The position numbers and the translations under genes are program-made. A stretch of 64,000 nucleotides of DNA from NCBI GenBank assembly GCA_017464305.1, contig JAFUDS010000005.1:1-64000 (forward strand), written 5' to 3'. Within the stretch, counting starts at the first letter, position 1; each line of letters opens with the position of its first letter. This DNA is from Clostridia bacterium (GTDB lineage: Bacteria > Bacillota > Clostridia > Christensenellales > Aristaeellaceae). The notes below the pieces were generated by a model. That model did no database searches. It was not told where the DNA came from and was given only the letters and a program-made list of their open reading frames with translations. Positions 43,428 through 51,515 of this stretch are shown one piece after another.

Positions 43428-44576
43428 ATGGCTGATCGCATTGTGTTGAACCCGATTTCTTACCATGGCCATGGGGCCATTGAGAACATCGTGCCGGAGC
43501 TGACCGCCCGGGGATATCAGAAGGCTTTTGTCGCCTCTGATCCGGATCTGCTGAAGTTTGGCGTCACCAAGAAGGTGACCGATCTGCTGGACGCGGCGGG
43601 CTTTGCCTATTCCGTTTACAGCGACATCAAGCCCAACCCCACCATTGAGAATGTGCAGAGCGGCGTAGCGGCCTTCCAGGCGGCCCAGGCGGACTGCATC
43701 GTGGCCGTGGGCGGCGGCAGCGCCATGGATACCGCCAAGGCCATCGGTATCATCATTAACAACCCTGAATTCGCGGATGTCCGCAGCCTGGAGGGCGTCG
43801 CCCCCACGAAGAAGCACGCCGTGTTCACCATCGCCGTGCCCACCACCGCCGGTACCGCCGCGGAAGTGACCATCAACTATGTCATCACCGACGTAGAGAA
43901 GAAGCGGAAGTTCGTCTGCGTGGACGTGAACGACATTCCTGAAATCGCCGTAGTGGATCCCGACATGATGGCCACCATGCCCAAGGGGCTCACCGCAGCC
44001 ACAGGCATGGATGCCCTGACCCATGCCATCGAAGGCTACATCACCAAGGGCCATTGCGCCATCAGCGATATGTTCCATCTGGAAGCCATCCGGCTCATCA
44101 GCCACAACCTGCGCCAGGCGGTGCAGAACGACCCCGACGGCCGCGAAGGCATGGCCCTGGGCCAGTACATCGCGGGCATGGGCTTCTCCAACGTAGGCCT
44201 GGGTATTGTTCACAGCATGGCCCACGGCCTCTCCGCCCTGTATGACACGCCTCACGGCGTCGCCTGCGCCATTCTGCTGCCCTGTGGGCTGGAATATAAC
44301 GCCCCCGTCGCCGGCAAGCGCTATCGCGCCATCGGCAAGGCCATGGGCGTGGATGGCATCGACGCCATGGACGATGAAGCGGCAGCCGCCGCCACCATCG
44401 CGGCAGTGAAGCAGCTCTCCGCCGACGTGGGCATCCCCGCGGACCTGAAGGGCATTCTGAAGGACGAGGATGTGGATTTCCTGTCCGAATCCGCTTTCGC
44501 GGACGCCTGCCGTCCCGGCAATCCCCGGGATACCAGCGTGGAAGAGATCAAGGCCCTGTATCGCGGCATGATGTAA
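43428..44576 (+). CDS. fucO: Lactaldehyde reductase (1,2-propanediol oxidoreductase)
   Basis: A 382-aa iron-dependent group III alcohol dehydrogenase, close along its length to Escherichia coli FucO. It has the NAD-binding GGGSAMDTAKAIGIIINNPE, the strongly conserved PTTAGTAAEVTINYVITD, and metal-ligand segments TGMDALTHAIEGY and GIVHSMAHGLSALYDTPHG. It reduces L-lactaldehyde, formed by aldolase cleavage of rhamnulose- or fuculose-1-phosphate, to propane-1,2-diol, regenerating NAD+ under anaerobic conditions. The ATG at 43428 follows GAGGAGG. It is a single gene with its own promoter; rhamnose isomerase, kinase and aldolase genes are not in the window. Confidence 0.92.
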   Translation: MADRIVLNPISYHGHGAIENIVPELTARGYQKAFVASDPDLLKFGVTKKVTDLLDAAGFAYSVYSDIKPNPTIENVQSGVAAFQAAQADCIVAVGGGSAMDTAKAIGIIINNPEFADVRSLEGVAPTKKHAVFTIAVPTTAGTAAEVTINYVITDVEKKRKFVCVDVNDIPEIAVVDPDMMATMPKGLTAATGMDALTHAIEGYITKGHCAISDMFHLEAIRLISHNLRQAVQNDPDGREGMALGQYIAGMGFSNVGLGIVHSMAHGLSALYDTPHGVACAILLPCGLEYNAPVAGKRYRAIGKAMGVDGIDAMDDEAAAAATIAAVKQLSADVGIPADLKGILKDEDVDFLSESAFADACRPGNPRDTSVEEIKALYRGMM

Positions 44577-44596
44577 TTTACAGGTTTATTCATAAA

Positions 44597-44661
44597 GCGG
44601 CGTCTCCCCTTCGGGGGAAGGCGCCTTTCTCGCTCCCCCGGCTTCACGGGAGAGTTTTTTT
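44597..44661. terminator. Double terminator between fucO and mgtC-like genes
   Basis: A first hairpin, GGCGTCTCCCC-TTCG-GGGGAAGGCGCC followed by TTT, and a second, CTCCCCCG/CGGGAGAG followed by TTTTTTT. The second resembles the REP-like hairpins seen elsewhere and ends the fucO transcript; on the other strand it follows the MgtC-like gene. Confidence 0.8.
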
Positions 44662-44665
44662 GTCC

Positions 44666-45391
44666 TTAAATCTCCTCTATATGAGAGACATATTCCAGCG
44701 TAGCCAAGGCGTCGATGATCTCCTTGTGGGTCTTAAACTTCTTCAGCTCCTTCCGGGTGATGGAGATGGCGATAGAATAGACGCTGAGGCCGGAATTCAC
44801 GTAGGCCGGGTTGGTTTCGATATCGTCGATCTTCAAGCCCAGCTCCCGGATGGTGGTCACGAACTCCTTCAGGTGATGGCTGCTGGTCAGCTCCAGATGC
44901 ACCTCGAAATGGTTGGATCGATCCTTCAGCACCACCTCCAGGGCCGGCAGCAGGCTGAGGCTGAACAGCATGGCCACCGCGGCCACCGCCGTCAGGGTGT
45001 AGAACCCAGCGCCGATGCTGATGCCCAGCAAGCAGCACACCAGCAGCCCCGCCGAGGTGGTAATGCCCTTGATCTGATTCCGGGAGGAGATGAACAGGGA
45101 ATTGGTGGCGATCATGGTGGTGGAAACCACCGTGGCCACGCTTAGCAGGAACAGCCCCGTCTTCAGCAGCTCATACAGCCACATATCCACCATCATGGCG
45201 ATGGTTCCCGCCAGGGACACCAGCATGAAGGTCCGCAGGCCCGCAGAGTGCCGCTTGCTGGAGCGCTCCGTGCCGATGATGGCGGAAAGGGCGGCGGAGA
45301 AAAAGACCCGCAGCAGCACGGACCAGATGTTGATTTCCCCGGCCCATGCCCCCAGCAGCCTTACCATGGGATCATTCATCGCGTTCATCAT
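44666..45391 (-). CDS. MgtC/SapB family membrane protein
   Basis: A 241-aa protein with about five N-terminal transmembrane helices, including the MgtC core IIGTERSSKRHSAGLRTFMLVSL, and a C-terminal soluble domain of ACT-like appearance (residues about 155-241). Family members affect Mg2+ homeostasis, membrane ATPase activity or acid survival; exact action is unsettled. The start codon overlaps the antiporter stop (TGATGA), so it is translated with the antiporter, hinting at a shared role in ion or pH homeostasis. Confidence 0.9.
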   Translation of the reverse strand: MMNAMNDPMVRLLGAWAGEINIWSVLLRVFFSAALSAIIGTERSSKRHSAGLRTFMLVSLAGTIAMMVDMWLYELLKTGLFLLSVATVVSTTMIATNSLFISSRNQIKGITTSAGLLVCCLLGISIGAGFYTLTAVAAVAMLFSLSLLPALEVVLKDRSNHFEVHLELTSSHHLKEFVTTIRELGLKIDDIETNPAYVNSGLSVYSIAISITRKELKKFKTHKEIIDALATLEYVSHIEEI

Positions 45392-46854
45392 CTGAAATAA
45401 CGACCTCCTTTATATCTGCGGCCTCGGGCCATCTGGCCCCCACCCCACATTTCGTCATAATGCTGGATGGCTTCCTCCGTAAAGACCTGTTCCTCCTCGT
45501 TGGTCTCCTGCCGGGCAGCCAGCTCCTGCTGGATGGCATTGACCCGCTCGATCAGCTTCTGGGCCTCCGTCTTGGGCTGGCCGGCTTCGTCCGTCTCCGC
45601 CACGGGAACGATCTCCTCCAGCTTCGTGCTGTAGGACCCGGACAGATACAGGCTCAGCTTCGCCAGCCCAGGCCCCGCCAGCTCATAGAGAATGCTGGAG
45701 GCCAAAATGATGGTTTCCAAGGCCCGGCCCGTGGCACCTCCCAGGGTCCGGGCTCCCAGGGCCGCCAATCCAATGGCCACCCCCGCCTGAGGCACCAGGG
45801 CCAGCCCCAGATAATTCCGTACCTTTTTCTCCTTCCCCACCGCCGCGCAGCCCACAAAGGCGCCGCCGTACTTGCCCAGGATGCGAGTTATGAAATACAC
45901 CACGCCTACCACCAGCAGGGGCGCGCTGCCGATGCTGCCGCCGCTGCTGACCACCGCGTTCAGGTCGAAGCTCATACCGGAGCGAACGAAGAACAGCAGC
46001 AGAATGGGCGGAGAAAAGTATCCCAGCTGGCGGAAGAGCCGCTCATCTCCCGTCAGGTTGATATACACCGTGCTCATGGCCATGCAACCCAACAGCGGGG
46101 ATATTTCCAGCACGGCGCAGATGCCGCAGAAGGAGAACATCAGGGCGATGGCGATGATGAGCCGATTATCCTTGGAGGAGCGGTTATGCAGCCCCCATTT
46201 CAGCAGCACGCCGAAGATGCCCCCCAGAATCAGCACCCCCAGATTGGACAGGATGGGAGTCATCAGCGTGCCCAGGGAAAAGCCCGTTCCCGCATAGCTG
46301 GACACCGCCACGGCGATGGCGGCGGAGAAGGCCACCAGGCCCACGATGTCGTCAAAGGCCACCACCTGCAGCAGGGTCTCCACAAAATCCCCCTTCGCCC
46401 CGGTTTGCCGAATGGTCATCATGGTGGAGGCCGGCGCCGTGGCCGAGGCCAGGGCCGCCAGCACCACGGAGAAGGCCAGCTCCATGCCCAGCACAAAGTA
46501 GACCACGATGAACACCACCAAGGAGGCCATCAGGGCCTCGAAGAGCGTAATGATGATGACCTTGGCCCCGTTCTTCCGGATGGCAGAGAGCTTGAAGAAT
46601 TCGCCGGTGCTGAAGGCGATGAAGGACAGGGCCACGTCCGACAGGAAATCCGTGTTTTTGATAAAGGACGCGGGAATCATGTTCAGGCAGAAGGGGCCGA
46701 TTAGAATCCCCGCCAGGATATATCCCGTCACATTGGGCAGCCGCAGCTTCTTGGTCACCCGGGTCATGAGGAACCCCGCCAGCAGCATCACGGCCATGGA
46801 AACGATAATGGACGAGGCGGAAGGCCCCGTGTCCTGCTGTACCCAGGGAAACAT
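45388..46854 (-). CDS. CPA2-type cation:proton antiporter
   Basis: A 488-aa antiporter of the KefB/NapA group with about 12-13 helices. The first region has TKKLRLPNVTGYILAGILIG, and the ion-binding helix includes ALASATAPASTMM and VVAFDDIVGLVAFS, with two adjacent Asp residues. A hydrophilic 80-residue tail follows, ending in RGRRYKGGRYFR. It exchanges Na+ or K+ for H+ across the cytoplasmic membrane. AAAGGAGG precedes the ATG. Upstream, GGAGC-GAAA-GCTCC forms a short hairpin at 46890-46903. Confidence 0.92.
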   Translation of the reverse strand: MFPWVQQDTGPSASSIIVSMAVMLLAGFLMTRVTKKLRLPNVTGYILAGILIGPFCLNMIPASFIKNTDFLSDVALSFIAFSTGEFFKLSAIRKNGAKVIIITLFEALMASLVVFIVVYFVLGMELAFSVVLAALASATAPASTMMTIRQTGAKGDFVETLLQVVAFDDIVGLVAFSAAIAVAVSSYAGTGFSLGTLMTPILSNLGVLILGGIFGVLLKWGLHNRSSKDNRLIIAIALMFSFCGICAVLEISPLLGCMAMSTVYINLTGDERLFRQLGYFSPPILLLFFVRSGMSFDLNAVVSSGGSIGSAPLLVVGVVYFITRILGKYGGAFVGCAAVGKEKKVRNYLGLALVPQAGVAIGLAALGARTLGGATGRALETIILASSILYELAGPGLAKLSLYLSGSYSTKLEEIVPVAETDEAGQPKTEAQKLIERVNAIQQELAARQETNEEEQVFTEEAIQHYDEMWGGGQMARGRRYKGGRYFR

Positions 46855-46936
46855 GCGCTCCGCCTCCTTTCTGTTTCAATCCCGGGGGCAGGGAGCTTTC
46901 GCTCCGTTTGCCGCCCATTCTTGCTCAAAAAATGCA

Positions 46937-46965
46937 CTCACCCCGACCAGGGAACGATCGGGGTG
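46937..46965 (-). terminator. Terminator of the Fe/thiamine-type ABC operon
   Basis: On the minus strand CACCCCGA pairs with TCGGGGTG (46965-46958 and 46946-46939), followed by AGTGCATTTTTT. Confidence 0.85.
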
Positions 46966-46972
46966 AAGTTCA

Positions 46973-48862
46973 TCAGTTCGCCGCCTTGCCGGTCAGCTTC
47001 GCCCAGCGCTTTCTGCGCTTTTCCTTTCTTTCCAGCCGCTCGCCCAGATCCCGGGCGCCCACGCCGTACACCAGATACAGAATCAACCCCGACACCACCA
47101 TGATGAACACCGTGGAGGCGCATCTGCGGCCGGAGGCGTTCATGTTCATGCCGTCCCGGCCCTCCTCGTTGCACATGCTCTGAATCACCATGGCGTAGGA
47201 GGTACCGTAGCTGGAATGGAAGGTGGCGCTCATGTCGTATTCCGTAAACAGGGCGTTAAAGTTCAGGGCAAACACCGCCAGCACGCTGGGCAGCACGATG
47301 GGCAGTTTCACCCGCAGGAAGGTTACCAGCTGGCTGGCCCCCAGGTTCCGGGCCGCGTCCTCCAGCTCGTCGTCGATGGCGTAGAAGGCGGCCTTCACCA
47401 TTCGCAGGGCGAAGGGTAGCTTCACCACCGTATAGGCCATGACAATAAGGAAGCGGACGTTCTCCGCGTAGTACATGTTATTGCCAAAGACGTACCAGAT
47501 CTTCTGATTGAAGAAAATCCGATAGCTGTAGCAAATCAGGATGGTGGGCAGCAGCCAGGGGAACAGCAGGCACCCCTCCACCAGGGCCGCCCGCTTCTTG
47601 TTCCGGTGCTTGAAGATGTAGTTCACCGCTACCACCACGATGACGCAGGCCAGGGCCGCCGCCAGGGCGGACAGCACGAAGCTGAGCCGGATGCCCCCCA
47701 GGGTCTTCTCATTGGCGAACACGCCAGAGATAGCGTCCAAGCGCACCTTGGTTTTCCCCCGGGAGGTGGTGTAGGAATAATCCTGAGAACCAAAGTAGTT
47801 AATCAGCGTCCACCCGGAAAAATCCAGTGTCTTGGAGCGGATGGCCTGCCAGTTCTGGAAGGAGAAGACGACGATCATCACCACAGGGGTCATGTAGATG
47901 ATAAACAGCGCGTAAGCATAGATATGGGCCAGCACATTGGCCACCGGGCTCTGAATCTTCTGCTTCACCAGCTTGGCCTTGGTCTTGCTGACGGAAAGGT
48001 AATGTCCCTTCTTTTCATAATGGTTCAGGATGGTCAGCAGGATCATGGTAAACATGGCCAGAATCACGGACAGCAGTGCCGCCCGGGCCTGGGGGAAGGC
48101 TTCATCCGCCACGGTGGACCCTGCCAGGCGCACGATCTCCGGGTTGATGGAGTTATACCCCAGCAGCGTCGGGGCGGACATGGCGCACAAACCGGTGATA
48201 AAGGTCATCACCGTCAGGGAAAACAGCGTCGGCAGCAAGGTGGGCATAACCACCTTGAACAACACCTTGAAGGGCTTGGCCCCCATGTTCCGGGCCGCCT
48301 CCACCGTGTTGTAATCGATGCCCCGAATGGCGTTGCGCAGGAACAAGGCATGGTTTGAGGTGCAGGCGAAGGTCATGGTAAACAGCACCGCGCTGTATCC
48401 GGAGAACCATTGCCGGTTCATGTTCGGAAAAATCTGCAGCAGCCAGGTGGTCAGCATGCCGTCCTTATCGTAGAGGAACTGGTATCCCGTCACCAGAGCC
48501 ACGCCGGAATAGATCAGGGTGGTCATATATCCCAGCCGCAGAATCTTCGCGCCCTTGATGTCAAAGTATTCCGTCAGCAGCACAATGCTGACGCCCACAA
48601 TGTTGACCGTGATCACCAGGGTCACCGCCAGCTTCAGGGAATTCATCACGAAGCTGGGCATGTTCCCCGCGAAGAAGAACCGAATCACCGCGAAGGGATC
48701 CGTATTCCCCGCCGCGTCCTTGATGGTAAAGATAGAAGTCAGGGTGTTCAGACAGGGCACCACCATGAAGCCCAGAAAAAGGTACAGGAACAGGACGCCC
48801 CCGAAGACCTTGTACAGCAGGGAAGCGTCCACCTTCCCGCTCCGTCTCATCGAAGCCTGCAT
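46973..48862 (-). CDS. Fused ABC permease of the Fe3+/thiamine/polyamine class (FbpB/ThiP-like)
   Basis: A 629-aa inner-membrane protein containing two permease halves in one chain, about 12 helices. Each half has an EAA loop: EAARNMGAKPFKVLFKVVMP and EDAARNLGASQLVTFLRVKL. The double size is normal for FbpB-type transporters. It works with the ATPase at 48872-49876 and the binding protein at 50038-51243. The C-terminus is strongly basic (ERKEKRRKRWAKLTGK). Substrate could be ferric iron, thiamine or a phosphonate; sequence does not decide. Confidence 0.92.
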   Translation of the reverse strand: MQASMRRSGKVDASLLYKVFGGVLFLYLFLGFMVVPCLNTLTSIFTIKDAAGNTDPFAVIRFFFAGNMPSFVMNSLKLAVTLVITVNIVGVSIVLLTEYFDIKGAKILRLGYMTTLIYSGVALVTGYQFLYDKDGMLTTWLLQIFPNMNRQWFSGYSAVLFTMTFACTSNHALFLRNAIRGIDYNTVEAARNMGAKPFKVLFKVVMPTLLPTLFSLTVMTFITGLCAMSAPTLLGYNSINPEIVRLAGSTVADEAFPQARAALLSVILAMFTMILLTILNHYEKKGHYLSVSKTKAKLVKQKIQSPVANVLAHIYAYALFIIYMTPVVMIVVFSFQNWQAIRSKTLDFSGWTLINYFGSQDYSYTTSRGKTKVRLDAISGVFANEKTLGGIRLSFVLSALAAALACVIVVVAVNYIFKHRNKKRAALVEGCLLFPWLLPTILICYSYRIFFNQKIWYVFGNNMYYAENVRFLIVMAYTVVKLPFALRMVKAAFYAIDDELEDAARNLGASQLVTFLRVKLPIVLPSVLAVFALNFNALFTEYDMSATFHSSYGTSYAMVIQSMCNEEGRDGMNMNASGRRCASTVFIMVVSGLILYLVYGVGARDLGERLERKEKRRKRWAKLTGKAAN

Positions 48863-48871
48863 GCCCTCACC

Positions 48872-49876
48872 TCACTTCTCCGCCGGATAGCTCATCACAT
48901 CCGCGGGATGAATGCCCACCGTGACGGACTCTCCGGCTTCATAAATGTTGATGCCATCGTTCTTTTCAATGACCTTGATGGTCTGCCCGGCCACCTGAAT
49001 ATAATACTTGATGTACAGCCCGTAATATTCCCGGCTCTCGATGACCCCCTGGGCCTGGAATTCCTGTTCCTCCTTGGTCCGGTTCACCCGCACCCGCTCC
49101 AGGCGAATAAAGTGATGCTTGCTGCCCTCCAGCTTCAAGCCCTGCACCAGTCCGCTCTCCAGCCGATTGATATCGCCGATGAAATTGGCGACGAATTCCG
49201 TCTGGCTGAAGTTGTATACCTCGTTGGGGGTGCCGATCTGCTCGATGTATCCCTTGTTGAACACGGCGATGCGGTCGCTGAGGGTCAGGGCCTCCTCCTG
49301 ATCATGGGTGACATAGATGGTGGTGATGCCGAAATCCTTCTGCATCTTTTTCAGCTCGTTGCGCAGCTGAACCCGCAGCTTGGCGTCCAGGTTGCTCAGA
49401 GGCTCATCCATGCAGATGATGGCCGGCTCCGTCACCAGGGCCCGGGCGATAGCCACCCGCTGCTGCTGGCCACCGGAAAGCTGGCTCACCGCCTTGGCCA
49501 GCTGCTCGTCGCTCAGATCCACCTTCCGGGCGATGGTCTTTACCTTTTCCTCAATCTCCTGCTTCTTCAGCTTCTTGATTTTCAGACCAAAGGCGATATT
49601 GTCATGCACCGTCATGGTGGGGAACAGGGCGTAGCTCTGAAACACGATGCCGATGTTCCGCTTTTCAATCGGCACATGGGTAATGTCCTGGCCCTTCATG
49701 GACACCGTGCCACTGACCGGCTCGATAAAGCCGGTAATGGTCCGCAAGGTGGTGGTTTTCCCGCAGCCGCTGGGCCCCAGGAAAGTGAAGAACTCCCCTT
49801 CCTTTACGTGGACATTGATATTGTGCAGGGCTTCAAAGTCCCCAAATTTCACGATGATATCCTTCAGCTGAATCAA
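48872..49876 (-). CDS. ABC transporter ATP-binding protein (FbpC/PotA-like)
   Basis: A 334-aa ATPase with Walker [11 protein letters not shown]-loop [11 protein letters not shown], signature [15 protein letters not shown], Walker [13 protein letters not shown], and a C-terminal TOBE-type domain (about 240-334) that often has a regulatory role. The start is TTG at 49876, with AAGGAG about ten bases upstream. It lies between binding-protein and permease genes, and the gap before it contains an attenuator hairpin. Confidence 0.93.
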   Translation of the reverse strand: MIQLKDIIVKFGDFEALHNINVHVKEGEFFTFLGPSGCGKTTTLRTITGFIEPVSGTVSMKGQDITHVPIEKRNIGIVFQSYALFPTMTVHDNIAFGLKIKKLKKQEIEEKVKTIARKVDLSDEQLAKAVSQLSGGQQQRVAIARALVTEPAIICMDEPLSNLDAKLRVQLRNELKKMQKDFGITTIYVTHDQEEALTLSDRIAVFNKGYIEQIGTPNEVYNFSQTEFVANFIGDINRLESGLVQGLKLEGSKHHFIRLERVRVNRTKEEQEFQAQGVIESREYYGLYIKYYIQVAGQTIKVIEKNDGINIYEAGESVTVGIHPADVMSYPAEK

Positions 49877-49999
49877 AGCGGATCAACTCCTTTGGCTTGA
49901 TTGTTAGCTCCCTTTTGCTAAGGGAAGGGATGTTTCACTCCAGGGCCCATACTACCCCAGCAGATTTCCCTCCTGCGGGAAATCCGCTGATAAGAAAGG

Positions 50000-50022
50000 G
50001 GCGAGCCCCTCAGGGGCTCGCC
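50000..50022 (-). terminator. Intra-operon hairpin after the binding-protein gene
   Basis: GGCGAGCCCC-TGA-GGGGCTCGCC, a perfect 10-bp stem, is followed on the minus strand by CCTTTCTT. It lies 16 bp after the binding-protein stop and likely reduces transcription into the ATPase and permease genes. Confidence 0.78.
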
Positions 50023-50037
50023 ACCGGGGAAAAGGCA

Positions 50038-51243
50038 TTATTCCGCCTTCTGGGTCAGGGTCGCCCAATCCAGGTTGTCCCAATCCGGCTCAGCCGGCGC
50101 GGCCGCGTTGTCCGCCCAGTAGAAGCCCAGGTTGGTCATGATGTTGGTCCATTCCGCGTTGTGGGCCGCCACATACTCGGCATAGCTCAGATCTGTGCCT
50201 TCGATGGTGTTCAGCGCGAAGTTGGGAATGGTGTAAATGGCCGGAGTCTCGTCGAAGACTTCCGCAGCCGCCTCGGTGTTGCAGGGATAGCTGTCGAATT
50301 CCTCAGACCAGGCCGCCTGGGTCTCGGCGGAGCCGAACCACTCGGCGAAGGCTTCCACAGCCTTGGTCTGCTCTTCGGTGCGACCTTCCCGATCCAGGAT
50401 GCCCAGATATTCGGCGATGTAGTAGGTACCGTCGTCGATCTCTACCAGCGCCCAGTTTTCAGGCTCCAGGGTGCCATGCAGGGCAGTTTCGATGCCCGCT
50501 TCTTCCGCGGCTTCGATGTTGCCATACAGGGAGGAGGAGTAGAAGGTGGCTACCTGCACGTCGCCGCGGATCAGGGGATCCAGGCCGTAGCTGTCGCCAG
50601 TGAAGTTGCCGTTGGCGCAATAGGCCCACAGGGTCTTCCAGCCGTCCACGGAGATGCCGCCGGCGGGAGAGGTGGGATCCGCGAAGGGATACAGCATGGA
50701 GCTGTTGATGTTGGCATTGGTGGTGCCGCCTACCTTGCCCTGGCGATACCACTTGTAGCCGGAGTTCACAATGTCCGCCCAGTGGGCAAAGTGCAGCGCT
50801 TCACCATTGGTACCCAGCTCATCGTTTCGATAGAGCATCAGCACGTTCTGGATCACGATGCCGTAGGCCTTGCCATCGTACTTGAAGTCGCCGACCTTGT
50901 CCGCCCAGGTGGGGGTCCAGTCGGCTACCTTCAGGTTGGCGTAGTTGCCCTTGATCAGCTGGCTCCAACGGGTCTCGTTCAGGCCGAAGATCAGGTCGCC
51001 ATCCTTGTTTTCATCCGCGGCCTGCACAGCGGCGGTGTCGCCGGAGATGACGGTGTTGTCGTCGATGGAGATGGTGAAGCCAGCTTCCTTTGCGGCGTTG
51101 ATCAGCCAAGTGGTTCGCTCCGGAGAGTTGGAGTTGGAGTAGATGCGGATGGTGTAGCCGGAATAATCCTCCGCGGATGCGCCGAAGGCGCACAGGCTCA
51201 GCACCAGCGCCAGGGACAGAACCAATGAAACAAGTTTCTTCAT
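50038..51243 (-). CDS. ABC transporter binding protein (Fe3+/thiamine-type)
   Basis: A 401-aa type 2 binding protein. The leader MKKLVSLVLSLALVLSLCAF ends in GASA-ED without a lipobox. The mature protein starts YTIRIYSNSNSPERTTWLIN, and contains NKDGDLIFGLNETRW and YGIVIQNVLMLYRND, matching the FbpA/AfuA/ThiB class fold. Two clustered Tyr residues that would mark ferric binding cannot be assigned with confidence, so the ligand stays open. The gene has its own promoter and AAAGGAGG site, and heads the operon. Confidence 0.88.
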   Translation of the reverse strand: MKKLVSLVLSLALVLSLCAFGASAEDYSGYTIRIYSNSNSPERTTWLINAAKEAGFTISIDDNTVISGDTAAVQAADENKDGDLIFGLNETRWSQLIKGNYANLKVADWTPTWADKVGDFKYDGKAYGIVIQNVLMLYRNDELGTNGEALHFAHWADIVNSGYKWYRQGKVGGTTNANINSSMLYPFADPTSPAGGISVDGWKTLWAYCANGNFTGDSYGLDPLIRGDVQVATFYSSSLYGNIEAAEEAGIETALHGTLEPENWALVEIDDGTYYIAEYLGILDREGRTEEQTKAVEAFAEWFGSAETQAAWSEEFDSYPCNTEAAAEVFDETPAIYTIPNFALNTIEGTDLSYAEYVAAHNAEWTNIMTNLGFYWADNAAAPAEPDWDNLDWATLTQKAE

Positions 51244-51303
51244 AAGTATGTTCCTCCTTTGATTGAATTGGCAGAAGCGGAATCGCCTCTGTTGCTTTCA
51301 GAT

Positions 51304-51332
51304 AGTCTACCACAAACCCGGATCGATTTCAA
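51304..51332 (-). promoter_or_regulatory. Promoter of the Fe/thiamine-type ABC operon
   Basis: On the minus strand TTGAAA (51332-51327), 17-bp spacer, TAGACT (51309-51304), 61 bp before the start codon. Confidence 0.62.
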
Positions 51333-51394
51333 CCATTTTGCACAAATTTTCTATTTGGCTGGGAGGTCCGCTCCCATTGGAACGGGGACAAAAT

Positions 51395-51500
51395 GTTTTT
51401 GATAAAAGCTCCCCCGTGGAGCAGGGGAGCAAGAAAGCCTTTGGAAATCGGCGAAACACGCCGAAGGAGTTTCCACTAATTAGCATGGACCAGCGTTTCC
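51395..51500. repeat. REP-like palindromic element
   Basis: GATAAAA followed by a hairpin GCTCCCC/GGGGAGC (51408-51430), then AAGAAAGCCTTTGG, a second hairpin CGGCG-AAACA-CGCCG, and GTTTCCACTAA. The order hairpin, A-rich spacer, small hairpin, TTTCC-ACTAA matches the units at 4782-4850, showing one dispersed family. Confidence 0.6.
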
Positions 51501-51515
51501 AGAAATCTACGATTC

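Noticed and set aside
45346-46704. 452-aa plus-strand frame opposite the antiporter
   Set aside because: Same kind of antisense artefact, very rich in Gln/Gly/His; the antiporter is clear.
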